A stretch of DNA of 64,000 nucleotides from Vespula vulgaris (lineage: Eukaryota > Arthropoda > Insecta > Hymenoptera > Vespidae), in the NCBI RefSeq assembly GCF_905475345.1, contig NC_066609.1:3001001-3065000 (forward strand), written 5' to 3'. Shown here piece after piece: positions 26,221 to 38,440 of this stretch. Within the stretch, counting starts at the first letter, position 1. Every line of letters starts with the position of its first letter. A program made the translations under genes and the position numbers. Under the pieces are notes generated by a model that saw only the letters and a list, made by a program, of their open reading frames with translations, did not search any database and was not told the DNA's origin.

Positions 26221-26382
26221 CAAAAAAAGAAGAGAGAGAAAAAGAAGAGGGCAAGTGAGAGAGAGAGAGAGAGAAAAGAAAAAAAAGAAAAAATTAAGAA
26301 AGAAAATAGAGGAAGTTGTAAAAATGAGAAACAAGAAATGAAAGAAGAATAAGGAGAAGAAGCAAAATGTAGGAAGGAAGAG
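26221..26382 (+). repeat. 160-bp purine tract
   Basis: AAAGAAGAGAGAG, GA repeats and AAAGAAG words with sparse T and C. The strongly purine-biased strand reverses at 26692-26822. Confidence 0.85.
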
Positions 26383-26691
26383 CGATCTCCATTTTTTCCC
26401 CCCAGTCATTTTCTCTTTCTTTCTCTTTCTCCTTACAATCTAGAAATTTCTGCGTTGATAATCTTGCCAGAAGATACCATGCGTAGATTGCACCGAGGTC
26501 ACCGAATAGTTGAACAAGCTTGAATGCCGGAGACTGGCAAGTAGGAAAGTAACGACAATGTCGTTGGTAGTTCTGACGTAAGGACGCTTCGTGAAAGAGG
26601 AAGAGAGAGTAGAGACAGAAATGAAGGACATTGTTTGTATTCCCACGCGTGTACCGTGGGCTCCTTGAAAAGCTCGGCCCATAATTTTAAT

Positions 26692-26822
26692 GTTTTTCCT
26701 CCTTTTTCCTTTATCACCTTCTCTATCTTCTTTCTCTTTCTATCTCCCTTCCCTTTCCTTTTCACCCTTCTTCTATCTCTCTACCTCCCTTTTCTCGTTT
26801 CCTTTCTCTCTCTCTCCCTTTC
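26692..26822 (-). repeat. 130-bp pyrimidine tract
   Basis: CCTTTTTCC, CTTTCTC and (CT)n words with sparse A and G. Together with the purine tract 300 bases upstream it could form a long imperfect duplex in a transcript. Confidence 0.85.
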
Positions 26823-28998
26823 GTTGGAGCCTTTATCATCCGCGAGTAGGATGAAAGCGTCGACCGCATGAAAGCGCGCCTTTTTGCCCGAGGAAATAAA
26901 AATTACCATGTCAGACATAAACCGCTCTACCTTCTCTCTCTCTCTCTTTCTCCTCGTTCTTCTCGGGCTTTCGTTCTATCTCCACTTGGTTCGTTTTCTT
27001 CGAGGCAACAAAGATTTTCTCCTGTCATCCTTCCACTGGCTCGACTCTCGTCCTTTTCCTACCACTCTTCTGGAGCTTTATTAACGCGACATTTAAGCCA
27101 CGGTGCATACAAACGCGAACTCGCTGATCTTACGCGTAATTACGAATGAGTATTCATTCGCTGCTTCTCAAAATCGTTTCTTCTTTTTTCGATTTTTTCC
27201 TGCTTTGTCGTCCTTGTTGTCGTAGCTTATATTTGTGAAACTTCTTGCCAACGATTCGTAGAAAATTTTATGAGACGGAGTTGTATGCTCCTTTCATATG
27301 ATTTTTATTCAAACGTATGCATTTATTGAATATTTATTAATATCGTATTATATTATCGAGGATTGATTTTCAAGTCTATGCGTTTTATTCATATTTCTAT
27401 AGAAATTTTGTTTTTATAGAAATCTTTGAGAGAGAAAGGGATAGAAATACGCTTTCGCCAATTATGATTTGAAATTATGCGGAAGTTTGAACAAAGGGTT
27501 AAAAGCAACGCGGAGAATAAGTAAGACTTCGTTTTTGCCGCGAAAGAAAGCGCTCGTGTATCAAGTTTCTACTCGCTTAAGCAGACAGTAGAGCCGTTGA
27601 TGCTGATGCTGGTGTTGGTGCTGGCTTAAGTAGTCTTCTGTATGAATAATAGTTGATGAATAATAGCTATGGTGTCTGTTGCTACCGCATTAGGTGGTGT
27701 GCGCGTGCATTCGCGATTCAATCGCATGTATGCACGCATACATATATTCGTAATTATTTATGTATAATAAATGTACCTCGATAGCGAATTGATAGTACGA
27801 ATCTTGTACGCATTACACGATCGATTATCTCGGAACGAATAACTTTGTTCAATTTGGCAATTCAGCGTCCCCACCTATCGTATTTTTCTTTTCTTTCTTT
27901 TCTTTTTTTCTCTTTGAAATATTTTAAGTCACGTGCGGGTTATCAAACTGCGAGTATCGAATTACGGTTCTCGACGACGTTTCGAGCTAAGGAAAATGAT
28001 GGAATAAAAGAGATTAATGAAACCATCGGAGATCGTAACTTTTAAAATAAACGACGAACGTCTTGCCATATAATTTCCTCCATCTTATTAAATCGTCAAA
28101 ATCGAAATGTTGGATGTTTGTCTAATATTTCTTTCAACGATCGAAGAGATCCTAAAAGATTCCTCGAGATTTGAAGATAATAATTATTTTTTGTTTAATT
28201 CGGAAGAACAGTCGAATCGTCTTTCGAGGACTATTAATACTTATATAAATTCTTAACGACTATCCGTTATCGTAGTCGACGCGCTTCAAATTTAACGAAT
28301 AATGGACTTGTATAAAATATGAAATTCTGGGTTGCTCTTTCTGATTTGAATTTCGAATGATTTTGCCTTACTCGTTAAAGGTCTAGGTAAGAATCGAAAG
28401 GATCGAATTGGAATTAAATGACGCAGAAAAAAGAAGAAGAAAGACAAATAGAAAGAAGGGGAAAAAAGAGAAGAATAAGAAGAGAAAATGATGGTTGTTC
28501 CCTTATTGTTCTTACACCTCTTCCTCATATTCAGGCAAGCCGCGCTCGATATATCTTGCATTAATTATCTCGTGCGGTAAACATCCCCGACGCCTATTTA
28601 TCAAAACCGTTTGCTTTTCGTGCCTCTCGCTTCCCCTCGTTCTACGAATATTTATCATCTTAAACGGAAACGTTTAGCCGTAGAATAAAATGAAACGTTC
28701 GCTTGCGAGAAACGAGGCAACATTTTGAGCCCCGAACGAAAATGTTCAGAGAGAAAGGCGTTCGGTGTCGCTTAGGGAGCTTTTGCTCGCGATTACGAGC
28801 TTTCTATGCGAGTATATTCACGCGAATCATTCGCGCTTTTCATATTTCCAATTATTTTCTTATTCAAGGAATTTCCAAGGGAAATAATGAAGAGGAAAGG
28901 GGTAAGCCATAAAGGAACGAGGCAATCGACACGTTGCGTCGCAAAGGACTCGTTACTTTTGAAATCGATTTTAAAGAGCCAATGAAACGTAAGAGGGA

Positions 28999-29004
<6 letters not shown>
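26823..29004. other. Noncoding stretch, no gene seen
   Basis: Includes a CT run near 26935-26955, GCTGATGCTGGTG imperfect trinucleotides near 27600, a doubled ATGAATAATAG (27642 and 27656) and a purine run at 28425-28489. No exon is supported. Confidence 0.6.

Positions 29005-29038
<34 letters not shown>
29005..29038 (+). repeat. (GA)17 microsatellite
   Basis: Uninterrupted 34-bp GA tract. Confidence 0.95.
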
Positions 29039-29041
<3 letters not shown>

Positions 29042-29455
29042 AGATAGAGATAAAAAAGATCGATCGCCGAGCAGGGATTTAAAAGAGGTGCGGACTAATA
29101 ATAAGCGAAATTTGATCGTAGAACCATTTACCGTGCGTGGTACCTTTTGGAATCTTTTAACTTGGAAAGGATCAAGAGTGGATAGCGCTCGTTCGAGGGT
29201 TGTCGTGAGTATCGAAAGGGCCGGGACGTGGCTGGATACTCACGCGTGTCTCTTTCCAAGGGAAAAGCCTTCGAGTTTAACGCTCGACTGACTTTCCTCG
29301 AAAATAAAGAGAAAGCGTGTCTAGCTCTTCCTTCTTCGTTTCTCTTTGCTCCTCCTCCGTGCTTTTCTAATCTTTCTTACGTTTCTTCCATTTTCTATCT
29401 CTTTCGGTCTTCCTCCCATTTTCACGCTTTATCTTCGTTTCTCCTCTTCGACTCG

Positions 29456-29509
29456 ACTATACTATACTATATTTCTCTCTTTCTCTTTTCTACACACACA
29501 CACACACAC
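29456..29509. repeat. (ACTAT)3 and (AC)9 repeats
   Basis: Three ACTAT pentamers (29456-29470), a CT run, then (AC)9 (29492-29509) extended by CACACATACG and CACACA variants. Confidence 0.9.
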
Positions 29510-31350
29510 GCACACATACGCGTGCTTACTCACACATAGCTCTTCGCCGAAAGAGCCTATGAATATTTCAACGCCCGAATCTCGACACTAACGGTAAATC
29601 GTCTGCATGGTAGACGTGCGTGCCACGAGATTCCGTTTGCGAAAGAAAGAGAGAGAAAGGAAAAGCGAGAGCGTGTCTATTATACACGCTTCTATAGCTC
29701 TGTTATATCTACGCGGATCTAGCTTTTCCAAATTTTCGGGATCGAAAGACAATAACGCGACTAAAATTTCGAGACAAATTAGAGAGAGGGAGAGATCGTA
29801 CTTTCTTTTCTTTTCTTCTCTTATAAATCGAAAATCGAGATTAGAGTTAGAGGGAGAGAGAGAGAGAGAGAGGGAGGATCGAGTCGCCTTCGAGAGACAG
29901 GAAAACGAACGAACTAAATGTTAAAGCGTCGAGTTGAATTAGAAATCTCTCTTCTCTTAATCAAACAAAAGTCGCGCATCGAGGGAAAGTCGATTGTTGA
30001 AATCAGCAAATTCGAAGAAGATCGGAATAACGTAAACTTATCTCAAAGCCGTCTTGAAGTGAAATCTGCTGAACGTCGTTTTCGCGATTACATCTCTTCT
30101 TCGTGTTTTTCTTTGCTCGATAGTCGCTCGTGCACCCGAGCACACATACCCACACGTAGTAGGATAGAAAACAGACCGTCCTCTTGGAATGATTCTTGTT
30201 AAATATTTATGAAGCTCCTGGTGTATTTAATGATTCATGGAACTTGACTCTTTCGTTCTCCGTTACTTCGATCCGGTAACTGCCTATCGAAAGATAGCGC
30301 GGCGCCTTTCAATCTCAATCGATATACGCTTTCGCGTACTTTCAAACTTTTCTCTACCTCGGTTCATACCGTAGAGTTAAGAAGTATCGCGGTTGATCTT
30401 ACCATTCGATACATACGAAATGACGTCGTTTAGATAAGATCGCTTCGAAAGGACGAAAGTTTCGAGTAATGTATCGATTGTACGATATATTCTGTTCTTT
30501 CCACTTGGTCGTTTCGTTTCGAGTCGATTACATTTTTCGAGCAGATATCGTTTACGTTACCGACGATACGATCTCGAACGAGAATATTGAAAATTATCGG
30601 ATAAGTTATGGATAAAACTATAAAAAAAATGATACGAATACGTCGTTGGTTACTAATTACTTAGTTCCCATAGACGGACAATAAGCGTCGCTTTGCGAGA
30701 GAATTTATCGTACAAAGGGTCGCTCTTGCGAAATATATATACTTACTTCGTGCGAATTTATATAATCTCTTTCTGTCGCCTACTCGCAATACGTATGTAT
30801 TTTATATGCCCGTATACGTACGTATGCGGTGACAGACGTACACACATTTAGTCGATGCTAACCCAGCCTTGAGCAAACTTGTTAACGGTTCTGAATAGGA
30901 ATTACATATGTCCTAACAGAGCGTAGTTAAGGAGCGCTCGCGGCGTAAAGCTACCAACAATGCGCTCTGAATAGCTAGGATTACAAACCCTCCGACATAT
31001 AGAGAGCTTACTTTGACAGAAAGTCTAACGGACCATCCCTATATCGGCACGTTAACGGCATTGACAGTTTGTTTTGAATACCAACCTTGTATTCTTTGCT
31101 TACTCGCAAGTTAGCCGACTCCGCGGTTCTCTTTCCTTTCACCTTGCACTTGCTACCACTGCCGGTTAATTAAAATTGTTCAACGTTGCGAAATCATCTC
31201 GGCGATTAATTAAAAGGATCCCGCGCTCTCTTTCGCTTCCTCCTAGACGCCTTGAAAAATTCTCTTTATGATTTGACCCGGGAGTCACGTTGTAAAATCG
31301 TTTCTAGCACGTTTTGTAGTTTTCATCCTTTTATTCTGGATAGAGATTTA
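29510..31350. other. Noncoding stretch with TTAATTAAAA pair
   Basis: A GA tract lies near 29850-29876. TTAATTAAAA occurs at 31166-31175 and 31206-31215, exactly 40 bp apart. Bases 30880-31130 are single-copy and CpG-rich without open frames. Nothing coding is supported. Confidence 0.55.
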
Positions 31351-31351
31351 T

Positions 31352-31404
31352 ACTCTCTTTCTCTCCTCTCTCTCTTTCTCTTTCTCTGCGTGTATATCTA
31401 TAGA

Positions 31405-31448
<44 letters not shown>
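31352..31448. repeat. CT/GA inverted microsatellite forming a hairpin
   Basis: A CT tract (31352-31387) is followed by a GA tract (31403-31448). The interruptions match: 31366-31385 pairs perfectly with 31402-31421 for 20 bp, including the TTTCTCTTTC pattern, around a 16-nt loop (31386-31401). A one-base bulge extends the stem by at least five more pairs. An RNA from either strand would fold into a long hairpin. Confidence 0.9.
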
Positions 31449-31449
<1 letters not shown>

Positions 31450-32666
31450 GATGCGTCTGGTTTTAACTTTTTAAAGAAATTCTTCCTCTCACGCGATCGG
31501 TCACGCGTTAAAGTGGTTAAAGTTAAATTTCCTCGATTCCGCTTAAGTTCTTGGCGTGTAACAATTATTTATTGTTTTATTCAACTTGAACGTTGAATCG
31601 AAAGAAAATTTTTAACAGGCAAAGGACGTAATTGGCAGGTACTTAAAAAGGGAATGGGTCAAGGAGTGATGACGTTTCAAATCTCTTCGTGGTTCATTGT
31701 CAACGAGCATGATCGATGAGGGCAGAAGTCTATTGATAAACCTCGAGGGGTAGAAGGGACTCTCGATCTTTTTTCTCCCTTACCTACTGACAAATGACTC
31801 GCGCGAACGAGCTTTAATCGAACTTGAATCTGAAACGCACGATGCATCATCGCGTGCACACAACAAGGCACGTTGCACGCCTTCTATTCCGTGGGTATGT
31901 TTAAAGCTCGATTTATCATATTACCTTTCTCGATTCTCCTCCTTCCTCCCCTCCGTTCGTCGACTTATTCTATAGACGAAAGGACTCTTTGATCGCGTCG
32001 GAATAAAGTAGAATAAAGTTTACTTCGGAAAGAAACGTCCGGTTAGGTATTGGGTACGAGAGAGGGAGAGAGAGAGAGAGAGAGAGAGACAGATGCGTTT
32101 GTCGTAGCAAAAATGATAAATTAATGTTCCTTCGAAGCTCGATCGTTTCGTAAAAGCTTATCCTTTCGCTAGGAAAATAATCGTTCTCTCGCATTCGCGA
32201 CGTCGTCATTGAAATTCCTTAAAAAAAAAAAGGAAAAGAAAAAAATTACGTTTCACGTAGGAACTTGAAAGGGGTAGACAAGACGAAAGGACATCGAGCA
32301 GAAAATTGATCTCACTGCGATTAAATTTATCGTATCTAACTAGCGACGATTTATGATCGTGGATTATTTCCAACTCTCTCTCTCTCTCTTTCTCTCTATA
32401 TATATATCTTTCTCTTCTACATTCCTCTTCTCTCTTTACTCTCTTATGGAGTGCTTTACGAGGTGGACTTGACGATCGCGCCCGTTATCCGAGGGCTTTT
32501 TAATTCGCCATTAAATGAGCCCTCGCATGTGGGTCTTATACCTTAACGACCCGATGCGATCATTACTGCGTATTCTCCGATTTATTATTCAGAATTCTCT
32601 CGGTTTTATTTTACAAACTGAACTCTTCGATCGAAGTTCTTTAAAAAAGGAAGACTTTAAGATGTT
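31449..32666. other. Noncoding stretch with microsatellites
   Basis: (GA)n at 32059-32089, an A tract near 32222, (CT)9 at 32373-32390 and (TA)n at 32397-32407. A 66-base single-copy block at 32470-32535 (GAGGGCTTTTTAATTCGCC...) is unremarkable. No gene seen. Confidence 0.6.
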
Positions 32667-32685
32667 GGGGGGGGGGGGGGGGGGG
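32667..32685 (+). repeat. G19 homopolymer
   Basis: Nineteen consecutive G, followed by AGAGAC and an A-rich run. It is the only long G run in the window. It could fold into G-quadruplexes, and its true length may be uncertain because such runs are hard to sequence. Confidence 0.9.
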
Positions 32686-32845
32686 AGAGACAAAAAAGAA
32701 AAAAAAGAAAGCAAAGAAAATAAACACAAAACTTGCACGTTTCTCTTAAACTTTTAAAGCTAAGCAATCTTATAAACTCGCGAGAACAAAACTACGTAAG
32801 AGAGATCAACAGACTGCTAGCTGGATCGAGGAAGATCGAGAAAAA

Positions 32846-32847
<2 letters not shown>

Positions 32848-32878
<31 letters not shown>
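32848..32878 (+). repeat. (GA)15 microsatellite
   Basis: Uninterrupted GA tract extended by GGGGAAGAGAGAAA. Confidence 0.95.
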
Positions 32879-32881
<3 letters not shown>

Positions 32882-33502
32882 AAGAGAGAAAACAGGCGAG
32901 TCAGAGCGTTATCGAAAAGAGTTTTTCTAACGAGCAAAGCACACGGAAAATCAAGGGGGCTAAATAAAAGCCTCGAAGTCGTCCCGAAAGTTTCATCGTG
33001 TTTTACGTTGCCAACGGAAACCTTTCCTTCTCTTCACTTCCCTTTTCTTTTCTTTCTTTCTTTCTTTTTTTCTCTTTTTTCTTTCTTCTTATTTTTTCTG
33101 TTTTTTTTTTGATGGTGGTGAGCTTCATTAACTCCTTCGGGGATTCCATACATTACGGACGCGCCTTATCCAGGTGAAACGTATGGACTGTTCGCGTGCG
33201 TGGGGAAAAGGCCCGGGTGGTGTGTCTGGAGGAGTAGCAGAGAGAAGGGTGCCTGATTTGCCGGCATTGCCAGTAGCTATGATGGTAGTAGTTGGTGGTG
33301 GTGTTGGTGGTGGTGGATGTCTCGGTATCGGGGCGGATCTATAGATCGTGGCGGCTGTCCTCCATGAATCACACCCCTATCTGCTGGAATACGGCCTGTA
33401 TTTACAACGGCACGCTAACCCTCCCACGCATTGAAACTGACACACACATAGACAAACATACACACATATACGTAAGGAACGACCGCAGACCAAACGTAAC
33501 AT
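32879..33502. other. Noncoding stretch with GGT trinucleotides
   Basis: T-rich pyrimidine tract 33040-33110 and an imperfect (GGT)n block about 33275-33315. No exon is supported. The Val-rich start of the + frame at 33292 comes from the GGT block. Confidence 0.6.
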
Positions 33503-33588
33503 ACACACACACACACACACACACACATATGCATGTATATATACATCCATATATACATACATACATACATACACACATACATATGAAT
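33503..33588. repeat. Compound (AC)n/(ATAC)n microsatellite
   Basis: (AC)12 at 33503-33527 runs into TATGCATGTATATATACATCC and then ATAC tetranucleotides. It gives the His-Thr and Met-Tyr-Val-Cys runs of the local frames. Confidence 0.9.
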
Positions 33589-33760
33589 ACGTGTATGGGA
33601 AGTCACTAGCCGCGCCTATATCTTTCTAATCAACTGTTTGTCTAATGTCTATGTAAATACGGTATGTTAATTATCCCTTGGATGGTAACGTGTGCTTTGA
33701 CTATTAATCTCGGAAACATGCTTCTTCGTAGCGTTCGGTGCACTTCCTCTTCGACTCTCG

Positions 33761-33849
33761 GTCTGTCTATCTATCCATCCGTCCATCCGTCCGTCCGTTC
33801 GTCCGTCCATCCGTCCGCTTGCCTACCTGCCTGCCTGCTGCCTGCCTGT
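33761..33849 (+). repeat. CTAT/CCGT/CTGC tetranucleotide tract
   Basis: Successive tetranucleotides drift from CTAT through CCAT and CCGT to CCTG/CTGC, about 22 units, all sharing a C-T frame. One evolving array rather than three separate ones. It codes Pro-Ser-Val-Arg cycles in a chance + frame. Confidence 0.9.
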
Positions 33850-34768
33850 TTCTTTTTCTCTCTCTCTCTCTTCTCATCGTCTCCGTTGACGCGAACGACG
33901 GAGAGAATGAACGAGAAAGTCTGTCGGGTGCCGATCGATTTATATCTTTCGTTCGGATTTAATCGGACACGCTCGTCAAGAGCGTTCTTTTACCTAGTAT
34001 CGATCGATCGGTACTCCGCGTGTCGTTGTACCGAAGAGTCTCGAAGTAGTGTGTATCGGTTAAACGATTGGTTGAGGAACAGTTCGAGAGGAGTGCCGTA
34101 CGACGACAATACCTAGCTACTGTTCTACGATACGTTACATACGTGAGAGAAAACGTTTTGTTTCAAGCCCCAGTGAATTCAGCAAGTTTTATCAACACCG
34201 ATCAGCCTTCTACCGAATCATATTTCAAAACTGTCGTTAAAGCAATACGAGAGGAAAATGGTTTCTCTCTTTCTCAGTCTGTCGTTTCGCTTACTGCTTT
34301 ATGACGCGCTACTCTATTTCGTTTCTTCGCTTCTTCTTTCTCTGTCACCACTCTCTTCTCTCTCTCTCTCTGTCAGTCTCCTTCTTTTACTTGCTCACCC
34401 CTAACTCTTTCGTTTTCTCACTCTCTCGTTTTCAATAGTGCGCACGCACGTCCCGACAACACCAGTTGTTTTAATGAGCATCGTTCACGTCGCTTTAAAA
34501 AGTTCGTCGTATAGGATTCTGAAATATAACGAGAGCCAAACTCTTTCTCTCCGTATCATTCTCGCCTATTGTTTTTCTCAAAAATTGCATAACGACTAAA
34601 CAACTGCTTTCAAGGATCATTGAAATGGATAATTTCATTTTTTTTCATTACCTTTTTTTTGAATATTCATGACTTATATGAAATAATGCAATGGCAGAAA
34701 GGATATAAAATAATCACCACGAAAACGAGTAATGTATGCAGCAACGCTTCTGATTACTTCATATCTAC

Positions 34769-34770
<2 letters not shown>
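33850..34770. other. Noncoding stretch, no gene seen
   Basis: CT tracts near 33852-33876 and 34347-34378, T-rich runs near 34635. Two + frames (33664-34116 and 34068-34304) have no motif or splice support. Confidence 0.6.

Positions 34771-34810
<40 letters not shown>
34771..34810. repeat. (AT)20 microsatellite
   Basis: Uninterrupted 40-bp AT tract. Encodes the Ile-Tyr runs of local frames. Confidence 0.97.
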
Positions 34811-34813
<3 letters not shown>

Positions 34814-35090
34814 AGAATCGTTTTCCCGATGATTATTGTCGGTTAACTTCCATCCTCCTTTTATTTATCGATCGTTGCTACAAACGACGAAACACGAGGA
34901 CGTTTTTACGCTTCTCGGACATCGCTTAAATCTCACGAAAGATGTTTTGCGCGGACGAACGATCGTTTACTTTGCGGTCAAACGCTCGGCTGAATGTTAA
35001 ACGTTAATGAATATACATACATGTGTGACTTGCATCCGGGCCGGTAGCGTTCTCTCCTGCTGTATATGCAGATCGATCAATTCCGAGAAG

Positions 35091-35094
<4 letters not shown>

Positions 35095-35170
<76 letters not shown>
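35095..35170 (+). repeat. (AG)38 microsatellite
   Basis: Uninterrupted 76-bp AG tract. Confidence 0.97.
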
Positions 35171-35177
<7 letters not shown>

Positions 35178-35263
35178 TAGTAAAGCGAACTATCGCGTGA
35201 GACTCCAATTTCGAAGGTCGAAATCGAACGTTCCTACTTGGACGTCGTTGGGAGAAAGCTACT

Positions 35264-35288
35264 CTATCGGAAAAATGTTTTTCGATAG
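35264..35288. other. 25-bp near-perfect palindrome
   Basis: Arms 35264-35274 and 35278-35288 pair at 11 of 11 positions with one G-T, around ATG. It starts CTATCG and ends CGATAG. A small, stable RNA hairpin or cruciform is possible. About 65 bases downstream is a donor-like ATG|GTGAGT (35353), without a matching acceptor. Confidence 0.6.
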
Positions 35289-38200
35289 CGCGAGAATGTT
35301 TGCATAGAACGCATCGTCGAAGTTTCCACTTGCTTGCTGCCGTACTATTCAATGATGGTGAGTTGCATTAAGGTCGAAAGATTTTCGATATATGCAGAAT
35401 AAAAAAAGAATTACAAAACTTTTGGAATTTTCGTTTATGGAATATAGTAGAGTTTCTTTTTTCTGTTTAATAAGAAAACGATGCCCCTTTTCAAGGATAT
35501 ATTTGTGTTTATTACCTATGGGCAATTTTATGAGCGCTTGATTAGAGAGAATTTCTCAAAGACAGCAGCCTCGAGATGTAAGGGAAATGAGTCAAAAAGC
35601 TCGGCATCCGATCGGCTCTTTTGTTTTTGCAGTATCCTTTTAAACGGCCTCATCCTTTTCGTTTTTCCCTCTCTCTTTCTCTCTGGCACTGCCTTGTCTC
35701 TTCCCTTAGAGAAAAGCGCCAAAAAGAGATCTCTCCGATGTGGCTTCGTCTTTGGTCAAGGGAAAAAAGGGCTCGAGAGTAAAGGGGAACCGCAAAATAC
35801 GAGAGTGCAGCAAACCCAGGAGCGGTTTACGGTACCACGGGGAAAGATAAGACGTGCCCGACTTCTTCTTCTAATCTTTCTAATTAATTTTTACGCCGGC
35901 CCGTTGATTCTCCGAATTTCAGGAATTTCGCGTTTGTAGCATCGAATTTCTAGCATGTTCAAAACTAAAGACGATCCTTTGAAAGACGGCCCTTTTCGAC
36001 GTCGAGGAACAGAGGTTTGCATTTTAACGTGGAAGATAGGAAACGAAAGATAACGCACGATTATATCTTGTTGGGGACTTGCAAAAAGGTTTGAAATCAC
36101 GAAGGTGTATTCAATTATTATGGCAGAGAGGGAGAAAGAAAGAGAGATAGAAGACTCGGTTTTCTCTTTCTCTCTTTGCTCGTTGCGGCGGACGACGGGG
36201 TAGATTGTAGACTTTGAAGTTTCGCGAAATTCCTTCGTTTGTGCGAAAACCCGGCAAGAAGTTGTCTTATACAAAGCTGAAAATACAATTTTCTTGCTCC
36301 TTACGTAGGTACGAATTGCAGTGCCGTCTGTTTGAAGATAATTAAAGTTTTCATTATCCGGTAAATGCGGATGTACCCTCCGGGCTCAACAAGTTCCCTT
36401 TCAGCGGTCTACGACGATGCCGAGCAGCGCCATGCGAAACTAATGATTAGCGAGGCAGTACTTTAATTTTAATAAACTGCCACTTTCTTTCGCTATTTTC
36501 TTCGAATAACGCCGAACCCTCCTTTTCTTCTCCTTCTCCTCCTCCTCACCCTCCTCTTCCTCTCCTTCTTCTTTTTCTTTCCTTTAACTTTATCCTTCTT
36601 TTCTTCTTCATTAACTAGAAACTATAACGCAAAGATAAAGTCGAGCGTAATTGTCGGGTTTAACGAAGAGAGGGAGGTCGTACGATCACAAGCAAGTAAT
36701 TGATCTTTGAAAATTTTCGAACGGTGTCATTCAAGGAGACGAAACAATTCGGCGTTAAGTCGAATAGGCGAGGAAGGAGAAAACGATGCCGTGGAAAGAT
36801 TTCGAGTTTTCCGAGCACGTACGCGTTAGATTTCACAATTTACCTTATCACGAGGGGATCCCTTACGCCTCATGAACAAACATAAACTCCGCGCTCGATC
36901 TCGTGACGGAGTATCGGATTTGTGTCTGTCAAACGGCTATCGCACATTATATACGTAGAACGTGTATCACCGTGTGTTCCTACCATCCCACCTCTCGCCG
37001 ATCTTATCGCGTCGTAACGTTTATGGCGTACCTTAAGCTCCTTTGAAAACCTTATCTGAGAACGCGCTTTTCAGTGTTACCCGCGAGAGGCGGGCATAAA
37101 TTTCTCGCGGAAAAACAATGGTGGTACGCGAACGAATTTTCTACAACAATGGAACGAATTCGTTATGGCGTGGAAGGAAAAAGAAAGAGAGCGACAGAGA
37201 GTGCTATTCGCTTTTTCTTTTTTTTTCTTTTTCTTTTTTTCCGTACTATATTCTTTTTTTTGTTTCAATTTTTAACACGCGAATTTTGAAATATTTCTTC
37301 TTCTTTTCATTTTGTTTTCTTTTTTCTGTTTTCTTTTTTTTTTAACAACGGTACAGAGAGATAATAGAGAGAAACTCTATTCTAGATGTTTCATCCACGA
37401 AGATTATTAGGGATCCTTGATTCGAGCCAATTTGACGAAGTATAAGAATTTGACGTTCTTGGGTGAAAGAGCAACGCACTCATCTTGTTTAGAATTCTTT
37501 CCAAGTGTTTTCGATTATCTCTCTCTTGCTCTCTCTCTCTCTCTCTCTCAAGCCGGTGTCCTCTTCTTATCGAATTCGAAGAGAAAGATTCGGATTAGAT
37601 TAAACGTTCACGTGTTTAAGGATGAATGAAAATGGAGGAGACGTTCGTTTATTGGGTTGCGTGTTAATCCGCACGATGGAGCTTTTGTTCGAAAAAAGGA
37701 AAGAAACGAAGAGGAAAGAAAAATTCAATTGACTTAAAACCCATTGGGACAAACGGGAGAGAACGAGAGCTTGTCGTAAGAAAATAACGTTAAGCGATGC
37801 AAAGCTTTCCCGATGTAATAGAAAAGAGATACAGACAACGCTCGATGTATCTGCTTGCTTTTTTTTTTTACTTATTTATTTTTTATTTCTTTTCTTTCCT
37901 ATTTGATGTTTTTCCCATGACGATAGACGTGGAAAAAATTTCCGAGGAAGAATCACGAGTAAAAAGGGGAAAGGCCTCGGGTACATCCTGTCTATTATCG
38001 ATTGGTCTCGCGAGGAGTTTGTTCGTCGGTGGGTCAACGATCTTCGAAACCGCTAGGAAGAAAGAAAATAAAAGGTCTTTCTCTCTTGGCCGATCTTTTT
38101 AAGACGATTTACGATAAATCACCGTGCAGGGTCTCCCTCCTTTGGCTTGTTAACACTTTGCAAAGAAACGCTTCAAAGTTGGTCGGTACTCTCGTTAGAG

Positions 38201-38290
38201 ATCGAAAAATTACGTTCCTTTTTTCTTTTTTCTTTTTCTTTTAATACCTCTTCCACCGGTTGAAATCTCGAGAGTCCTTGCTCGAAGAAA
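35289..38290. other. Noncoding stretch rich in T/C tracts
   Basis: CT-rich 36518-36586, T-rich 37211-37345, (CT)10 at 37529-37549, T-rich 37861-37910 and 38218-38242. A 152-codon + frame at 35481-35939 and a 127-codon - frame at 35891-36274 have no recognisable domain. No gene seen. Confidence 0.55.
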
Positions 38291-38440
38291 ACCACGTCCG
38301 GCTGATTCGTCAGTAAGGTGCGTAATTAATGAAGTAATTAATAATAGGTGTTGCAGGAGCGTTCGTCGAGTCAGTAAACACTTAGACGATAAATGATCGG
38401 CGCGTTCGTGTAATTAGTATGCCGTCTTCTCCGGCAGAGA
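38290..38440. promoter_or_regulatory. Homeodomain-site cluster
   Basis: GTAATTAAT is repeated exactly 12 bp apart (38322-38330 and 38334-38342), the second running into AATAATAGG, and TAATTAG follows at 38411-38417. The block is otherwise CpG-rich and free of repeats. TAATTA is the core of Antp/En/Lim-class homeodomain sites. Enhancer function is inferred. Confidence 0.35.
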
